Below the pieces are notes generated by a model. It worked only from the letters and a program-made list of their open reading frames with translations, made no database searches and was not told the DNA's origin. Of a stretch of DNA of 60,652 bases, positions 7,829-19,160 are shown piece by piece. Each line of letters begins with the position of its first letter. The first letter of the stretch is position 1. Location of the stretch: positions 1 to 60,652 of the forward strand of contig CAZNPU010000020.1 of assembly GCA_964575335.1 (NCBI GenBank). The letters are read 5' to 3'. Source of the DNA: CAZNPU01 sp964575335. Its GTDB lineage: Bacteria; Planctomycetota; Phycisphaerae; Phycisphaerales; SM1A02. A program made the position numbers and the translations under genes.

Positions 7829-9385
7829 TCAGCGCTCGTACCAGAACCGCGGCGTCACCAGCACAATGATTGCATAAATCTCCAGACGCCCCAGCACCAT
7901 CAGGATGCTCATGATCCATTTGCTGGTTGCAGAGAACCAGCCATAGTTCGACGTCGGTCCAACCTGTTCCAGCCCCGGGCCGATGTTCGCCAGCATGGCG
8001 ATGCTGGCGGTTGCAGCAGTGCCGAAAGTGCACTGCACCTGAGAATTGAACTGCTCAAGCAGCATGATGACGACTGCGCCGGCAGCAAACAACAAGCCAA
8101 AACCAATCACATAGGCGAGCGTTGACAGCTTCAATTCCGGATCGATTGAATCCTGCGACACCCGCACCGGCCGCACCACTTGCGGACGAAAGACATGTTC
8201 GATTTCACGGTGCAGGATCTTGAACATGATCCAGATGCGCACGACTTTGATGCCCGAACTGGTTGATCCCGCCGACCCGCCGATGAACATAAGCGCCACC
8301 AGCGCCGCCTTCGCGAGAAACGGCCACGCGTTGTAATCAGCAGTGCCGAAACCGGTGGTGGTCTGGATGGCCACCGCGGTGAACGCGCTGTATTGAAGAA
8401 CGTTGCCTGTCGTCGTATCGACCACGCGGCCGTCGATGAGCGGGAATGTGCGCAACTGCACAGACAGCGAAACAGCAATGATCGCTGTTGCTGTTACAAG
8501 CAGCAGCAGATACAAACGCAGTTCCGAATCCTTCAGCACAGCGTCAAATCGACCCCGCAGAATCGCATAGTACAGTGCGAAGTTGATGCCGCCGGCTGCC
8601 ATAAAAACCGTGAGAATAATGATGATGGCGGTGGAATCGTACGCTGCGATGCTGGCGTTTCTGGTGCTGAAGCCGCCGGTGGGCAAGGTGGTGAAGCTGT
8701 GCGCGACGGCGTCAAACCATTCCATACCCGCGATGCGCAGCAGCACAATCAACACCGCCGTCATGCCGAGATAGATGTACCACAGCGTGCGGGCCGTGTC
8801 GCGGATTTGCGGCGTGACGCCTTTCTTTGCCGGTCCGGTGGCTTCTGCGCGAAACAGCCGCTTGCCCCCCACGCCCAGCGAGGGCAACACCGCGACGAAC
8901 AAAACAACAATGCCCAGTCCGCCCAGCCACTGTGTGAATGCGCGCCACAGCAGCAAACTGCGCGGCATCGCTTCGATGTCGATCAGCACCGACGCCCCCG
9001 TTGTGGTCAGCCCGCTCATCGCTTCGAAATAGCAGCTTGAAAATGAATGAAAGGGATGATCGTCGCTGATGGAGTGATTCAGCAGCGCCCAGAAGTAGTA
9101 CGGCAATGCTGAAAACGCTGCGCCCAACAGCCAACTTACGCCCACCAGTAACAGCGCTTCGCGCCGGCCGAGCTGTTTTGTTCCGGTTCGGGTTGCTAGC
9201 CAGCTCACGCCGCCGAACAGCAGCGTCGCCGCTCCGCTGAACAGCAGCGCCTGCCGGGCATATCGGTCGATTTCATGCTCAAGCCAGCTTTCGATGCCGA
9301 AAAACCCAACCGACATCAAAAACATGATCGCGCTGAGCACGATGAACAGAAGGCCGAGTTGATTGATGATAAAACGATAGTTCAC
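7829..9385 (-). CDS. trkH: Trk-type potassium uptake channel subunit TrkH
   Basis: A 518-residue multi-pass protein with the four selectivity-filter loops of the TrkH/KtrB family: SGLTTTGAS, TLPTGGFST, QTTTGFGTA and ANIGPG. About ten or more hydrophobic segments surround them. TrkH is the K+-translocating inner-membrane subunit. The regulatory subunit trkA lies 212 bp upstream on the same strand, so the two very likely form one K+ uptake system. A terminator follows at 7741-7771. Confidence 0.95.
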   Translation of the reverse strand: MNYRFIINQLGLLFIVLSAIMFLMSVGFFGIESWLEHEIDRYARQALLFSGAATLLFGGVSWLATRTGTKQLGRREALLLVGVSWLLGAAFSALPYYFWALLNHSISDDHPFHSFSSCYFEAMSGLTTTGASVLIDIEAMPRSLLLWRAFTQWLGGLGIVVLFVAVLPSLGVGGKRLFRAEATGPAKKGVTPQIRDTARTLWYIYLGMTAVLIVLLRIAGMEWFDAVAHSFTTLPTGGFSTRNASIAAYDSTAIIIILTVFMAAGGINFALYYAILRGRFDAVLKDSELRLYLLLLVTATAIIAVSLSVQLRTFPLIDGRVVDTTTGNVLQYSAFTAVAIQTTTGFGTADYNAWPFLAKAALVALMFIGGSAGSTSSGIKVVRIWIMFKILHREIEHVFRPQVVRPVRVSQDSIDPELKLSTLAYVIGFGLLFAAGAVVIMLLEQFNSQVQCTFGTAATASIAMLANIGPGLEQVGPTSNYGWFSATSKWIMSILMVLGRLEIYAIIVLVTPRFWYER

Positions 9386-9597
9386 AATCTGAACGCCTGT
9401 GAATCTGATGGGCTTATGTTCGTGCGCCGCCGGTGCAATAAGTGACAGAAAGATTGCAATGAGCCTGCATCATGATGTCAAATGGGTTTCCTGTTTGTGC
9501 AAGATTCAGTAATCGATCATCACGCTGATAACGCAGGAATGCTCTGCTGCGTGCGATGGGTGACGATGATCGCTGGTCGATCGCCTGGAAACAACAT

Positions 9598-10935
9598 TCA
9601 ACCCAGCATCAGGCTGCGCAACGATTTCTCCGTGCCGTGCCGGCCGATCACCAGCACCGTATCGCCCGCCTGGATTGCGTCATCGGCGGTGGGCACCCAG
9701 ATATCATCGCCGCGACGAATGGCGGCGATCACCCAGTCGGGAGTGAGTTTGATGGCCTTGAGCGTCTTGCCGGTGATGGCGGTCTGCTCGCTCACGCGCA
9801 CCTGAAATGCGTCGATGTGTCCTTCCGCCAGCGATGCAAGCAGTTGAATGGGATGCTCATCGAGCATGCTCTCAATTTCCTTGGCAGCCACCACGCGCGG
9901 ACTGAACGGCCGGTCGACGCCGATGTGATACAACAGATCGAGGTACTGTGACCGCTGCACAACCGCAATGACTTGGGTCACTCCCAGCGTTTTTGCCAGC
10001 ACCGAACCGATGATGTTGTTTTCATCATCGTCGAGCAGTGCGACAAAAACGTCAGCCTGGCCGATGCGCTCTTCTTCGTAGACTGCCGGGTCTGTCGGGT
10101 CAGCGTTCAACACCGTTACCCAGTCCAGCTGCTCCGCTAGTTCCTGAGCAAGAGTGCGATCGGTTTCAAACAGGCGGATCGACCAGTTCTTTCCGCGTAG
10201 CGCCCGGCAAAGCCAGATGGCCATGACCTGCCCGCCCATAATGACCACCTTCCGCCGCTTGGCTTCGTCGCGCATGAACAGGCGGCGGGCGTCATTGAAA
10301 ATGTTGGCGTTGCCCACCAGTACAATGCGATCGCCGGGCTGCAGCGTGGTGTGCGCATCAGGAATGAACACTTCCTTGCCGCGCGTCACTGCGCCAATGC
10401 GAGCCCCGCGCATCAATCGAAGCTCGATGAGCGGCCGACCGACGCCCGGCGCATTCTCGCTGACTTCGAATTCCTGCATGTCGATCTTGCCGCGGGCAAA
10501 ATGCTCGATCGCCAGCGCAGCAGGATTGCGCATGGTACGGGCAATGGCGGTGGCGGTGGCGAACTCCGGACAGATCAGTTGATCGATGTTGAAGTGACGC
10601 TGGTAATCCAGTCCGCGATGCTCAAAGTAGGTTGCGCGATGCACGCGGGCGATGGTTCGCTTTGCTCCGATCGCCTTGGCGATTGATGCGCACAGGAGGT
10701 TGATCTCATCGCTGTTGGTGGCGGCGACCAGAAGATCAGCATCCTCACAGCCAGCTTCGCGCAGGACCTCAGCCTGGGCGCAGTTGCCCGTGAGCGTGCC
10801 CACGTCCATGCTGTCAGCGATGGTGTGAAGCCGCTCCGCATTCTGATCGACGATGGTGATGTCGTGGCCAGCGGCGGCCAGGACGTCAGCAGCATGGCTT
10901 CCGACCTCGCCTGCGCCGCAGATGATGATGTTCAT
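9598..10935 (-). CDS. trkA: Trk system potassium uptake regulatory protein TrkA
   Basis: A 445-residue cytoplasmic protein with two tandem RCK modules. The first begins at the N-terminus with the nucleotide-binding glycine motif CGAGEVGSH and an acidic VDQ strand end; the second begins near residue 230 (VVIMGGQVMAIWLCRAL). Each is followed by a TrkA_C-type segment (for example ALMLGARIGAV-like and VRVSEQTAITGKTL regions). It binds NAD(H) or ATP and gates TrkH. The pairing with trkH downstream supports the call. Confidence 0.95.
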   Translation of the reverse strand: MNIIICGAGEVGSHAADVLAAAGHDITIVDQNAERLHTIADSMDVGTLTGNCAQAEVLREAGCEDADLLVAATNSDEINLLCASIAKAIGAKRTIARVHRATYFEHRGLDYQRHFNIDQLICPEFATATAIARTMRNPAALAIEHFARGKIDMQEFEVSENAPGVGRPLIELRLMRGARIGAVTRGKEVFIPDAHTTLQPGDRIVLVGNANIFNDARRLFMRDEAKRRKVVIMGGQVMAIWLCRALRGKNWSIRLFETDRTLAQELAEQLDWVTVLNADPTDPAVYEEERIGQADVFVALLDDDENNIIGSVLAKTLGVTQVIAVVQRSQYLDLLYHIGVDRPFSPRVVAAKEIESMLDEHPIQLLASLAEGHIDAFQVRVSEQTAITGKTLKAIKLTPDWVIAAIRRGDDIWVPTADDAIQAGDTVLVIGRHGTEKSLRSLMLG

Positions 10936-11107
10936 GGGCGGTTGCCTTCGCTCCTTTCAACTGTCGCCAGAGGTTAGAGTCATATCGGAGAAGGCAGGGG
11001 GCAGGTGAATATTTTGCCGCAGATGCGCAACCTGGACAACCTCAGCTGTCTGTTGTTTATCAAGCCGCGTCTGCAATGCGCCGCACAGTGCGGATATGAT
11101 CGGAATT

Positions 11108-11950
11108 ATGGACGCAGTCATCAACGGCATTCGCCTGCACTACAACGTTTATGGTCCCGACCATGGGTATCCGCTGCTGTTTATTCATGGATTTCTGCTT
11201 TCAGGCGAAATGTGGTCGCCGATTGTTGATGCGCTGCGTGAGCAATACCGGTTGATCATCCCGGATCTTCGCGGCTTTGGCAGCAGCCAGGTTGCTGCCC
11301 ATGTCGAACCGATGGTCATACCTGCCGCCAGCATAGCCGAGTATGCCGACGACCTGGCGCTTCTGCTGGATCACCTTCACGAGCAGCGGCCGGTAGTGGT
11401 GGTCGGCCTGTCGATGGGCGGGTACATCGCCTTTGAGTTTTTTCAGCGGCATGCATCGCGCGTTCTTGCGATGGTGTTGGCCGACACGCGAGCGGAGGCG
11501 GATACCGACCAGCGGCGAGCGGAGCGGTATGAGATGGCTGCACGCGCTCTGGCCGAAGGCAGCAGCGTCGTGGCCGATGCAATAATTAACAACTCGTTCG
11601 GGCCGCATGCGCCGGCGGAAATGAAACGTCAGTGGTACGAAGTCATGAGCCGCAACGCTCCTCATGGTGTGGCAGCGGCATTGAACGCGGCGGCGGGGCG
11701 AGCCGATTCAACCGATCTACTGCGCGCCATCAACTGTCCTGTCCTGCTGATTGTGGGCGAACACGATACGGTTACGCCGCTTGCTGGTATGCAGCGTATG
11801 CAGCAGCGCATTCGCTTGTCGCAACTGACCGTGATTCCTGGTGCAGGTCACCTGCCGCCGATTGAGCAGCCCGAGCGATTTGCTGAGGCATTGCAGCAGT
11901 TTTTGCTGGAGGTCGTGCCGAGTGAATACACCGGCGCTGCTGTGCCGTGA
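11108..11950 (+). CDS. Alpha/beta-fold hydrolase
   Basis: A 280-residue alpha/beta hydrolase. Visible elements are the oxyanion region FIHGFLLSGEMW, the nucleophile elbow GLSMGG, the acid in GEHDTVTP and the catalytic His in GAGHLPP, so the triad Ser-Asp-His is complete. The substrate is unknown; the layout resembles 3-oxoadipate enol-lactonase-like esterases. I prefer the ATG at 11108 (MDAVINGIRLHY) over one at 11096, because the latter falls inside a TATGAT hexamer that could be the -10 element of a leaderless transcript. Confidence 0.88.
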   Translation: MDAVINGIRLHYNVYGPDHGYPLLFIHGFLLSGEMWSPIVDALREQYRLIIPDLRGFGSSQVAAHVEPMVIPAASIAEYADDLALLLDHLHEQRPVVVVGLSMGGYIAFEFFQRHASRVLAMVLADTRAEADTDQRRAERYEMAARALAEGSSVVADAIINNSFGPHAPAEMKRQWYEVMSRNAPHGVAAALNAAAGRADSTDLLRAINCPVLLIVGEHDTVTPLAGMQRMQQRIRLSQLTVIPGAGHLPPIEQPERFAEALQQFLLEVVPSEYTGAAVP

Positions 11951-12040
11951 AATCATGGCGCAGCGGATCGACAGCGCATCATGCGCTTGCTCCATCATCG
12001 CATCAAGTCGAGCCTGAGCGCGGGGATGCTTGGCGACCAA

Positions 12041-13726
<1,686 letters not shown>

Positions 13727-13768
13727 GTCGCACACTCCACTGGCCTGGCATGAGTCGTGACATCACGC

Positions 13769-15481
13769 TCACGCAGGCAACTGCTCCAGTTCGCCTTGCA
13801 CTTCGCTCATCAACTGCTGCATCGTTTCGGGACCGAAGTCAAACTTCAGCCCTGCTGCTGCAAACAATTCCGGCAGCGGACGCGAACCGCCGAGCGAAAG
13901 TCCTTTCTTGTAGTTTTCAATAGCTGCGCTCCTGTTGCGCCGGAACTGCAGCCACATCTGCAATGCGCCAAGCTGCGCGATGCCGTATTCAATGTAATAC
14001 AGCGGCACGGTGAACGGATGCAGTTGACGATGCCAGAGCGTTCGGCGGAAATGCTCCAGACCAGTCCAATCCACAGCCGGTCCGAAGCGGTCATCCAGCT
14101 CCAGCCAGTAGGCGTATCGCTCTTCGCGCGTGTGATCGGGATTGAGATAAATCCAGTGCTGGAACGCGTCGATCGTGGCGATCCAGGGCAGCATCTTGGC
14201 CAGATCTTCCAAATGGCCGCGAATGGCTCGCGCTGCGTCGGCCTGGTCGTAGAACTCGCTGAGATACGGGAACGCCAGCAGCTCCATGCTCATGGACGCC
14301 ACTTCAGCAAACTCAAGCGGCGCGTGGCGGTAGTCCACCAGCGGCTCATCCTTGCACAGCATGCTGTGAAACGCATGGCCGGCTTCGTGCACCATTGTTT
14401 CCAGATCGCGCTGCAGCCCCGCAGCGTTCATGAAGATAAACGGTTTGCGCTGGCGATCGCGCATGTATTGATATCCGCCCGGAGCTTTGCCCTTGCGCGA
14501 TTCCAGATCGAGACAGTCGCCGCTGCGCAGCGAATCGAACATCTCGCCCAGCGCCGGGTCCATCTGATGAAACAGCCGCGAGGTTCGTTCGACAAGTTCA
14601 TCAGCTTTTTCAAACGGTCGCAGCGGTGAGCGGCCCTTGATATCCACCGCCAGATCCCACGGCCGCAGCGCCTCCACGCCCAGCGCCTTCTTGCGCTCCT
14701 CGTTCAGTTGCCGGTAGACGGGCACGCAGACCTGCTCAGCCGCGGCATGAAATCGCTGGCAATCTTCCGGCGTGTAGTCGAAACGGTGCTTGCGCTTGAA
14801 TGCGTACTGGATGTAGTTCTCAAAGCCGGCATTCTGCGCCATCTGATGACGCAATCTGATCATCTGATCAAATAGCCCGTCGATGCGCTCGTGGTCCTGA
14901 TAGCGGCGCTCCGCCACCACACGCCACGCCTCCTCGCGCAACGCGCGGTCGGTTTCCTCCAGATACTTGCCCATCTGCGGCAGCGTTTTTTCCTCGCCGC
15001 GGAACATCACCGTCATCGCGCCGCAGATTTCCTCATACTGCTGAGCCAGCTTGGTTTCTTCCGTTTGCAGCGGGATGTTCTGCTCCCGAAACAGTTCCAC
15101 ATCGGCCTGAAGATTGCGCAGCAGCACGCCGTAGCGATCCTGATCAAGCCGCTCCGCGTGCGGGCTGCTGACGATCTTCTTGTCCAGCTCGAAGCTGATC
15201 TTCTTGAGCTTTGGCTCCACGTGCTCGACGAAGTTCAGATACGCCGCCTTTGCCGCCTCGTCATCGGTGTGACAGGTCATGCGAATGTAGAGGTTGGCCT
15301 GCGCTTCGCTGGCAGCTGCATCCAGTTCGCTGCGATCAAGCAGCAGTTGTTCCAGGCAGCCTTCGCACTTGAGCGGCCGATCCAGCAGAGCCTGGTACAG
15401 CGGCTGCAGGTTCTCCCATTTCGTTGCGTCCAAGTCGGCTGGCACAAAGTCGGTTGCAGGCGTGGCAGTGGTGGTTGGCAT
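13769..15481 (-). CDS. M3-family oligoendopeptidase F-like metallopeptidase
   Basis: A 570-residue cytosolic protease. The zinc motif MVHEAGHAFHS gives the HExxH site, with the downstream Glu in PLEFAEVASMSMELLAFP acting as the third ligand, as in the M3B oligoendopeptidase F group. It should cleave short peptides. There is no signal peptide. The gene probably shares a transcript with ettA, which follows after 42 bp. Its leader on the minus strand is pyrimidine-rich with CATTCATC-type repeats. Confidence 0.92.
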   Translation of the reverse strand: MPTTTATPATDFVPADLDATKWENLQPLYQALLDRPLKCEGCLEQLLLDRSELDAAASEAQANLYIRMTCHTDDEAAKAAYLNFVEHVEPKLKKISFELDKKIVSSPHAERLDQDRYGVLLRNLQADVELFREQNIPLQTEETKLAQQYEEICGAMTVMFRGEEKTLPQMGKYLEETDRALREEAWRVVAERRYQDHERIDGLFDQMIRLRHQMAQNAGFENYIQYAFKRKHRFDYTPEDCQRFHAAAEQVCVPVYRQLNEERKKALGVEALRPWDLAVDIKGRSPLRPFEKADELVERTSRLFHQMDPALGEMFDSLRSGDCLDLESRKGKAPGGYQYMRDRQRKPFIFMNAAGLQRDLETMVHEAGHAFHSMLCKDEPLVDYRHAPLEFAEVASMSMELLAFPYLSEFYDQADAARAIRGHLEDLAKMLPWIATIDAFQHWIYLNPDHTREERYAYWLELDDRFGPAVDWTGLEHFRRTLWHRQLHPFTVPLYYIEYGIAQLGALQMWLQFRRNRSAAIENYKKGLSLGGSRPLPELFAAAGLKFDFGPETMQQLMSEVQGELEQLPA

Positions 15482-15775
15482 GTTGGATCAGTCCTGGCTG
15501 ATGGATGAATGAAGATGAATGAAAAAATAGGTGATGTCGAGTGGTTGAGTGAGACTCAGACAGCAGTCGGCGCGCGCATACACCCGGTACGCAGCGCTTC
15601 ATCTGCCCGATACCCCAGCATTCTGTCACGATAGCCGGTTCATTCGGTTGTGGGTAGTTGCAGCGGGTTTTCCATGCAATCCATCACGAATTCCTGCGAT
15701 CGAAACAGATGACCATATGGCGGCGCTGAAAAGTGAGTTTGAAGCGCCGCTCGCGATTCGCAGCGTTTTACCTGC

Positions 15776-16711
15776 TCACAGGCCGTATTCCAGCTCGCCG
15801 TCATCAACCAGATACAGCCCTAAAAGCCAATCGTTTGCCAGGTAAGGATCGACCCTGAGCGTACCTTTGAGCGTGCCGTAGTTGAGAAATCGCTGACTGG
15901 TTATCGCCATCGGCTTTTTCAGCTTCACCTCAATGGCGTCGTAAGGCGACGGCGGTACGCCGATGCAGCAGCCGTCCCACATGTTCAGCATCACCAGCAC
16001 TTCCTTGGCTTCCATGGTGGCCAGCGGAAACGCCAGGTAACCAGCGATCTTGATATGCTTGCCGTCGAGTATCTTGATGCGCTCGGGCAGTTCGGTCATG
16101 CCCAGGCGCGGCTGATAGGTGTCGGAAGCGGAAACAAGCAGATCCCAGCTGATCTGATACGGATCTTCCTTTGTGCCGCTGCCGCGCACAACGTACTTGC
16201 CATCAACAAGCACTGATCCATCGGGCTGCGGTTCGAACGTGGCTGGACCTGCAGCAACCGGTTGCCTTGGCGCATCGCTGGCGATGTTCGCGCCAGGCGC
16301 AAGCGGGTTTTGTGCAGGCGTGCCGGGGACATGCGCTGTGTGATCGCCGGGTTGAATTGCCGTTGCGCTCTGCCCAGCGTTGCCTGTGCCGGCTGGCGGC
16401 GCAGCAGTTGACTGCATGGCGGATTCATACAGTTCATCAGCCAGCGCAAGCGCTTCTTCCAGTTCAGCAAAGTTCTCATCCAAAGCGGCGACTTCAGCAT
16501 CTTCTTCAGATGTCGCTGCTGCTGCGCTGTTTGCGGCTGATTGCGGCTGGGCGGACATCGCAGAGGCCGGCGCCGATTCGGTTGGCGGTGACGATGCGCC
16601 ACCAGCGAGCAGATCCGGTGAATCGCTTGCTTTTGATCCACCCGATCCGCGCCACATCAACGCCACGGTGATGATGGCCAGCAGACCGACGATGGCCCAG
16701 AATACTCGCAT
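15776..16711 (-). CDS. DUF3299 protein with N-terminal membrane anchor
   Basis: A 311-residue protein. It starts with a membrane anchor (MRVFWAIVGLLAIITVALMW), followed by a long Ala/Ser/Pro-rich linker (about 25-175), then a DUF3299 domain at the C-terminus with MLNMWDGCCIGVPPSPYD and a GTLRVDPYL strand. GGAG six bases before the ATG fixes the start. It lies 107 bp downstream of an ABC exporter permease on the same strand. DUF3299 proteins are small exported proteins of unknown function; the context suggests a role with the adjacent ABC exporter. Confidence 0.82.
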   Translation of the reverse strand: MRVFWAIVGLLAIITVALMWRGSGGSKASDSPDLLAGGASSPPTESAPASAMSAQPQSAANSAAAATSEEDAEVAALDENFAELEEALALADELYESAMQSTAAPPAGTGNAGQSATAIQPGDHTAHVPGTPAQNPLAPGANIASDAPRQPVAAGPATFEPQPDGSVLVDGKYVVRGSGTKEDPYQISWDLLVSASDTYQPRLGMTELPERIKILDGKHIKIAGYLAFPLATMEAKEVLVMLNMWDGCCIGVPPSPYDAIEVKLKKPMAITSQRFLNYGTLKGTLRVDPYLANDWLLGLYLVDDGELEYGL

Positions 16712-16818
16712 GGGGAACTCCGACTTTTCTGTGCTCAGGATCGGGACATGGAACCTGTCAACGCAAAAATAGTACGTATGAGCGTTACAGGTGAAAAAGC
16801 CACACGATGGCTGATTAT

Positions 16819-18117
16819 TCACCCAATCGGCTTCAAGTTCTTCGCCACCGGGGTTCGATAAGCGAGGATCGCCGGGATCAGCCCTGCGAGAGCTGCCAGG
16901 GCAACGGTGCCGAGCACGACCGCCAGCGTCCACTCCAGCCCCAGCGTTGGGTTGATGACAAGGCCAAGGCGCTCGCGCATGACCGCTTTGACGATCTGTG
17001 CGCCGATCAGCGACAGCGCTATGCCCGCAATCGCTCCGAGCAGGCCGATCATCGCTGATTCGGTGACGACAAGCCCGAAGATGCGTCCCTGACTGCAGCC
17101 GAGCACCCGCAATACAGCAATCTGTCTGCGGCGCTGCTCCATCGAGTTATACAGCGCCAGCATTACCGCGATGCCGCTGGAGAGCATGACCACGCCAGCC
17201 ATGCCAAGCAGAATCTGATCGATGTTGGAGACGATGTTGAACAGGTTGCCGATCTGCTGCGCCGGCTGGGCAACGGTGATGGAAGTGTCGCGGCGAAGCG
17301 AATCAAAGATTTGCGCAAGCACAGCTGTGGCGTCAGAGCCGCTGCGGGTAAGCGCGCGCAGGTAGATGCCCGTGATCAGCCGATCCGCATCGATCAGATC
17401 GTCAGCAGTGGTGATCGCAACGGCAGCGTCTTCCGCCTTTCGACGATCGTGCGCATGAATGATCCACGAACTGGTGAGATCGGTGAACAGCGCGCGGTCG
17501 TGCGCTGTGCCGGTGGGTTCGAGAATGCCCACAACGGTATAGGCAAAGTCGCGATGTTCGTGCGGCTGCATCACGTCCTCGCCGCGCCTGGCAGCCGAGC
17601 GGGATTCAATGCCATGGGTGAGGTAAAGCGAATCGCCCACCTGCATGCCGCGTGTGCGGGCTGCAGTTGCGCCCACGACCACTTCAAAGGGTTTTTCAAA
17701 GAATCGCCCTTCGCGCAAGCGCCAGGGATACTCCGGGTCGGGCGAGAACTTGCTGAAAAATTCAGGCGTGGTTGCCATCACCGGCATGCCCTTGTAGCTG
17801 TCGCCCTGTTGCGTGGGGATGGCGTATTCCCAGGGATAGCTGCGGGTAATCTGGTTGAACTTGTCCCACGTGATGGGCCGCTTGGGCGGTTCGGCATAGA
17901 AGATGCCGTTGAGAATCGCTGTGAGCGCGTTGGAGTCGGCGCTGACCAGCATGTGCATGTTGCCGCTGCCGCGCTCAAAAGCGCGTCGCCCCGCATCGCG
18001 CATCGAAAGCAATACCAGCATCAATCCCACCGCCACCGCTACGGTCATGATGGTGGTGACCGTTGAGAACATCCGCGCGGTCATGCTGCGGCGAATGATG
18101 GTGAAGTCCGTCAACAT
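16819..18117 (-). CDS. ABC transporter permease, MacB/FtsX type
   Basis: A 432-residue permease with the MacB/FtsX layout: one N-terminal membrane helix (FSTVTTIMTVAVAVGLMLVLL), a periplasmic domain of about 240 residues, then three C-terminal helices around LGMAGVVMLSSGIAVMLALY, ESAMIGLLGAIAGIALSLIG and TLAVVLGTVALAALAGLIPA, with the conserved cytoplasmic R-R-R-Q-I-A-V-L-R-V-L-G stretch between. It pairs with the ATPase at 18246-18956 and probably exports or releases an envelope substrate. The substrate is unknown. Confidence 0.9.
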   Translation of the reverse strand: MLTDFTIIRRSMTARMFSTVTTIMTVAVAVGLMLVLLSMRDAGRRAFERGSGNMHMLVSADSNALTAILNGIFYAEPPKRPITWDKFNQITRSYPWEYAIPTQQGDSYKGMPVMATTPEFFSKFSPDPEYPWRLREGRFFEKPFEVVVGATAARTRGMQVGDSLYLTHGIESRSAARRGEDVMQPHEHRDFAYTVVGILEPTGTAHDRALFTDLTSSWIIHAHDRRKAEDAAVAITTADDLIDADRLITGIYLRALTRSGSDATAVLAQIFDSLRRDTSITVAQPAQQIGNLFNIVSNIDQILLGMAGVVMLSSGIAVMLALYNSMEQRRRQIAVLRVLGCSQGRIFGLVVTESAMIGLLGAIAGIALSLIGAQIVKAVMRERLGLVINPTLGLEWTLAVVLGTVALAALAGLIPAILAYRTPVAKNLKPIG

Positions 18118-18186
18118 CAGTGAAAATCAAAATCTGAAAATCAAAAACCGCTCAATACCAGATCTGACGATCCCCCAATTGCGCCA

Positions 18187-18224
18187 CGCCGGACCTGACG
18201 ACCGAAGGGAGGAAGGTCCGGATC
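18187..18224 (-). repeat. Dispersed 38-bp palindromic repeat, copy 1
   Basis: This 38-bp stretch is identical, in opposite orientation, to 37952-37989. It contains CCGGACCT and AGGTCCGG as inverted arms, so it can form a hairpin. A second, related half (CGTCAGATCTGG) lies about 20 bp beyond it on the minus strand, as in the other copy. It fills the gap between the ABC ATPase and permease genes and resembles a REP-type element. Confidence 0.8.
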
Positions 18225-18245
18225 ACCCACAACTTCACCTTGTCA

Positions 18246-18956
18246 TCACCCTTGCTGCAACGCATGCGCTCCCCTCTGACTCAATTCATCCAGCGAAGCG
18301 CGGTGTTCGAATCGCTCCGCCATTGCCGGATCGTGACTTACACACAGTAACGCTGCATTGTGCTCAGCGCAGATGCGCTGAATAAGGTCCATTGCAACCG
18401 CTGCGTTTGTGGGATCGAGACTTGCGGTCGGCTCATCGGCCAGCACCAGCACCGGCTCACAGGCAATCGCCCGCGCCACCGCTACGCGCTGCTGCTGCCC
18501 CACGCTCAACTGTTCCGGTACTGCATCCACCTGTTTAATGTCAAGATGCGCAAGCAGCTCCCGGGCACGTTCACGATGCGTTGCAGGCGGAAAGCGCTTT
18601 GGATCAGCGAACATCAATGCTGCCATCACGTTCTCGATCGCAGTGAATCCCTGCAGCAGGTTGAACGTCTGGAAGATCATCCCGATGTGCCGACCACGGA
18701 ACTGGTCTCGCGCTGCGCCGCGCATGGCATGAACGCGCTTGCCCGCAACAAGCACTTCGCCGTCCATCGGATCGATCAGCCCGGCGATCAGGTGCAGCAA
18801 TGTGCTTTTGCCCCGGCCGGAGCTGCCGATCAACAGTACCTGCTGGCCTCGGGCAAGCTCCAAATGTGGCACGTCAACCACCAGCTGGTTTGAATGCAAA
18901 CCGTGGCGATCGTAACGAAACTTCAGGTTACGGATAAGAAGAGCGGGATCGGTCAT
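18246..18956 (-). CDS. ABC transporter ATP-binding protein, LolD/MacB type
   Basis: A 236-residue ATPase. Walker A is GSSGRGKST (an Arg in place of the usual Ser/Ala in the loop), the Q-loop is MIFQTFNLL, the signature is the degenerate LSVGQQQRVAVARA, Walker B is LVLADEPTASLD and the H-loop His is in CVSHDP. The QTFNLLQGFTAIENV region is typical of LolD/MacB/FtsE ATPases. It drives the permease encoded 128 bp downstream. Its last codons abut a repeat-rich gap, so the C-terminus may have been reshaped by repeat insertion. Confidence 0.92.
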   Translation of the reverse strand: MTDPALLIRNLKFRYDRHGLHSNQLVVDVPHLELARGQQVLLIGSSGRGKSTLLHLIAGLIDPMDGEVLVAGKRVHAMRGAARDQFRGRHIGMIFQTFNLLQGFTAIENVMAALMFADPKRFPPATHRERARELLAHLDIKQVDAVPEQLSVGQQQRVAVARAIACEPVLVLADEPTASLDPTNAAVAMDLIQRICAEHNAALLCVSHDPAMAERFEHRASLDELSQRGAHALQQG

Positions 18957-19160
18957 TGCGATTCATCAGGCCGCAATGATCAGCGGCATTCCCTGCACTA
19001 TAACCGCTTATGCCCGCATGGTTGCAGTGCAGCTCCCGGGTTTTCGTGCATGAACCGCACAACGGTATGGGCTTCACCTCGCTACACTGCCCGATTAGGA
19101 CGCTTTGGATACTCTGCATTCACCCGTTCATCCATCACTCATTTCTGAAAACTCCCCGCC

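Noticed and set aside
15776..16933. Longer version of the DUF3299 protein starting at 16933
   Set aside because: The extra 74 residues overlap the permease gene and have no family similarity, whereas the ATG at 16711 has GGAG upstream and a proper membrane anchor.
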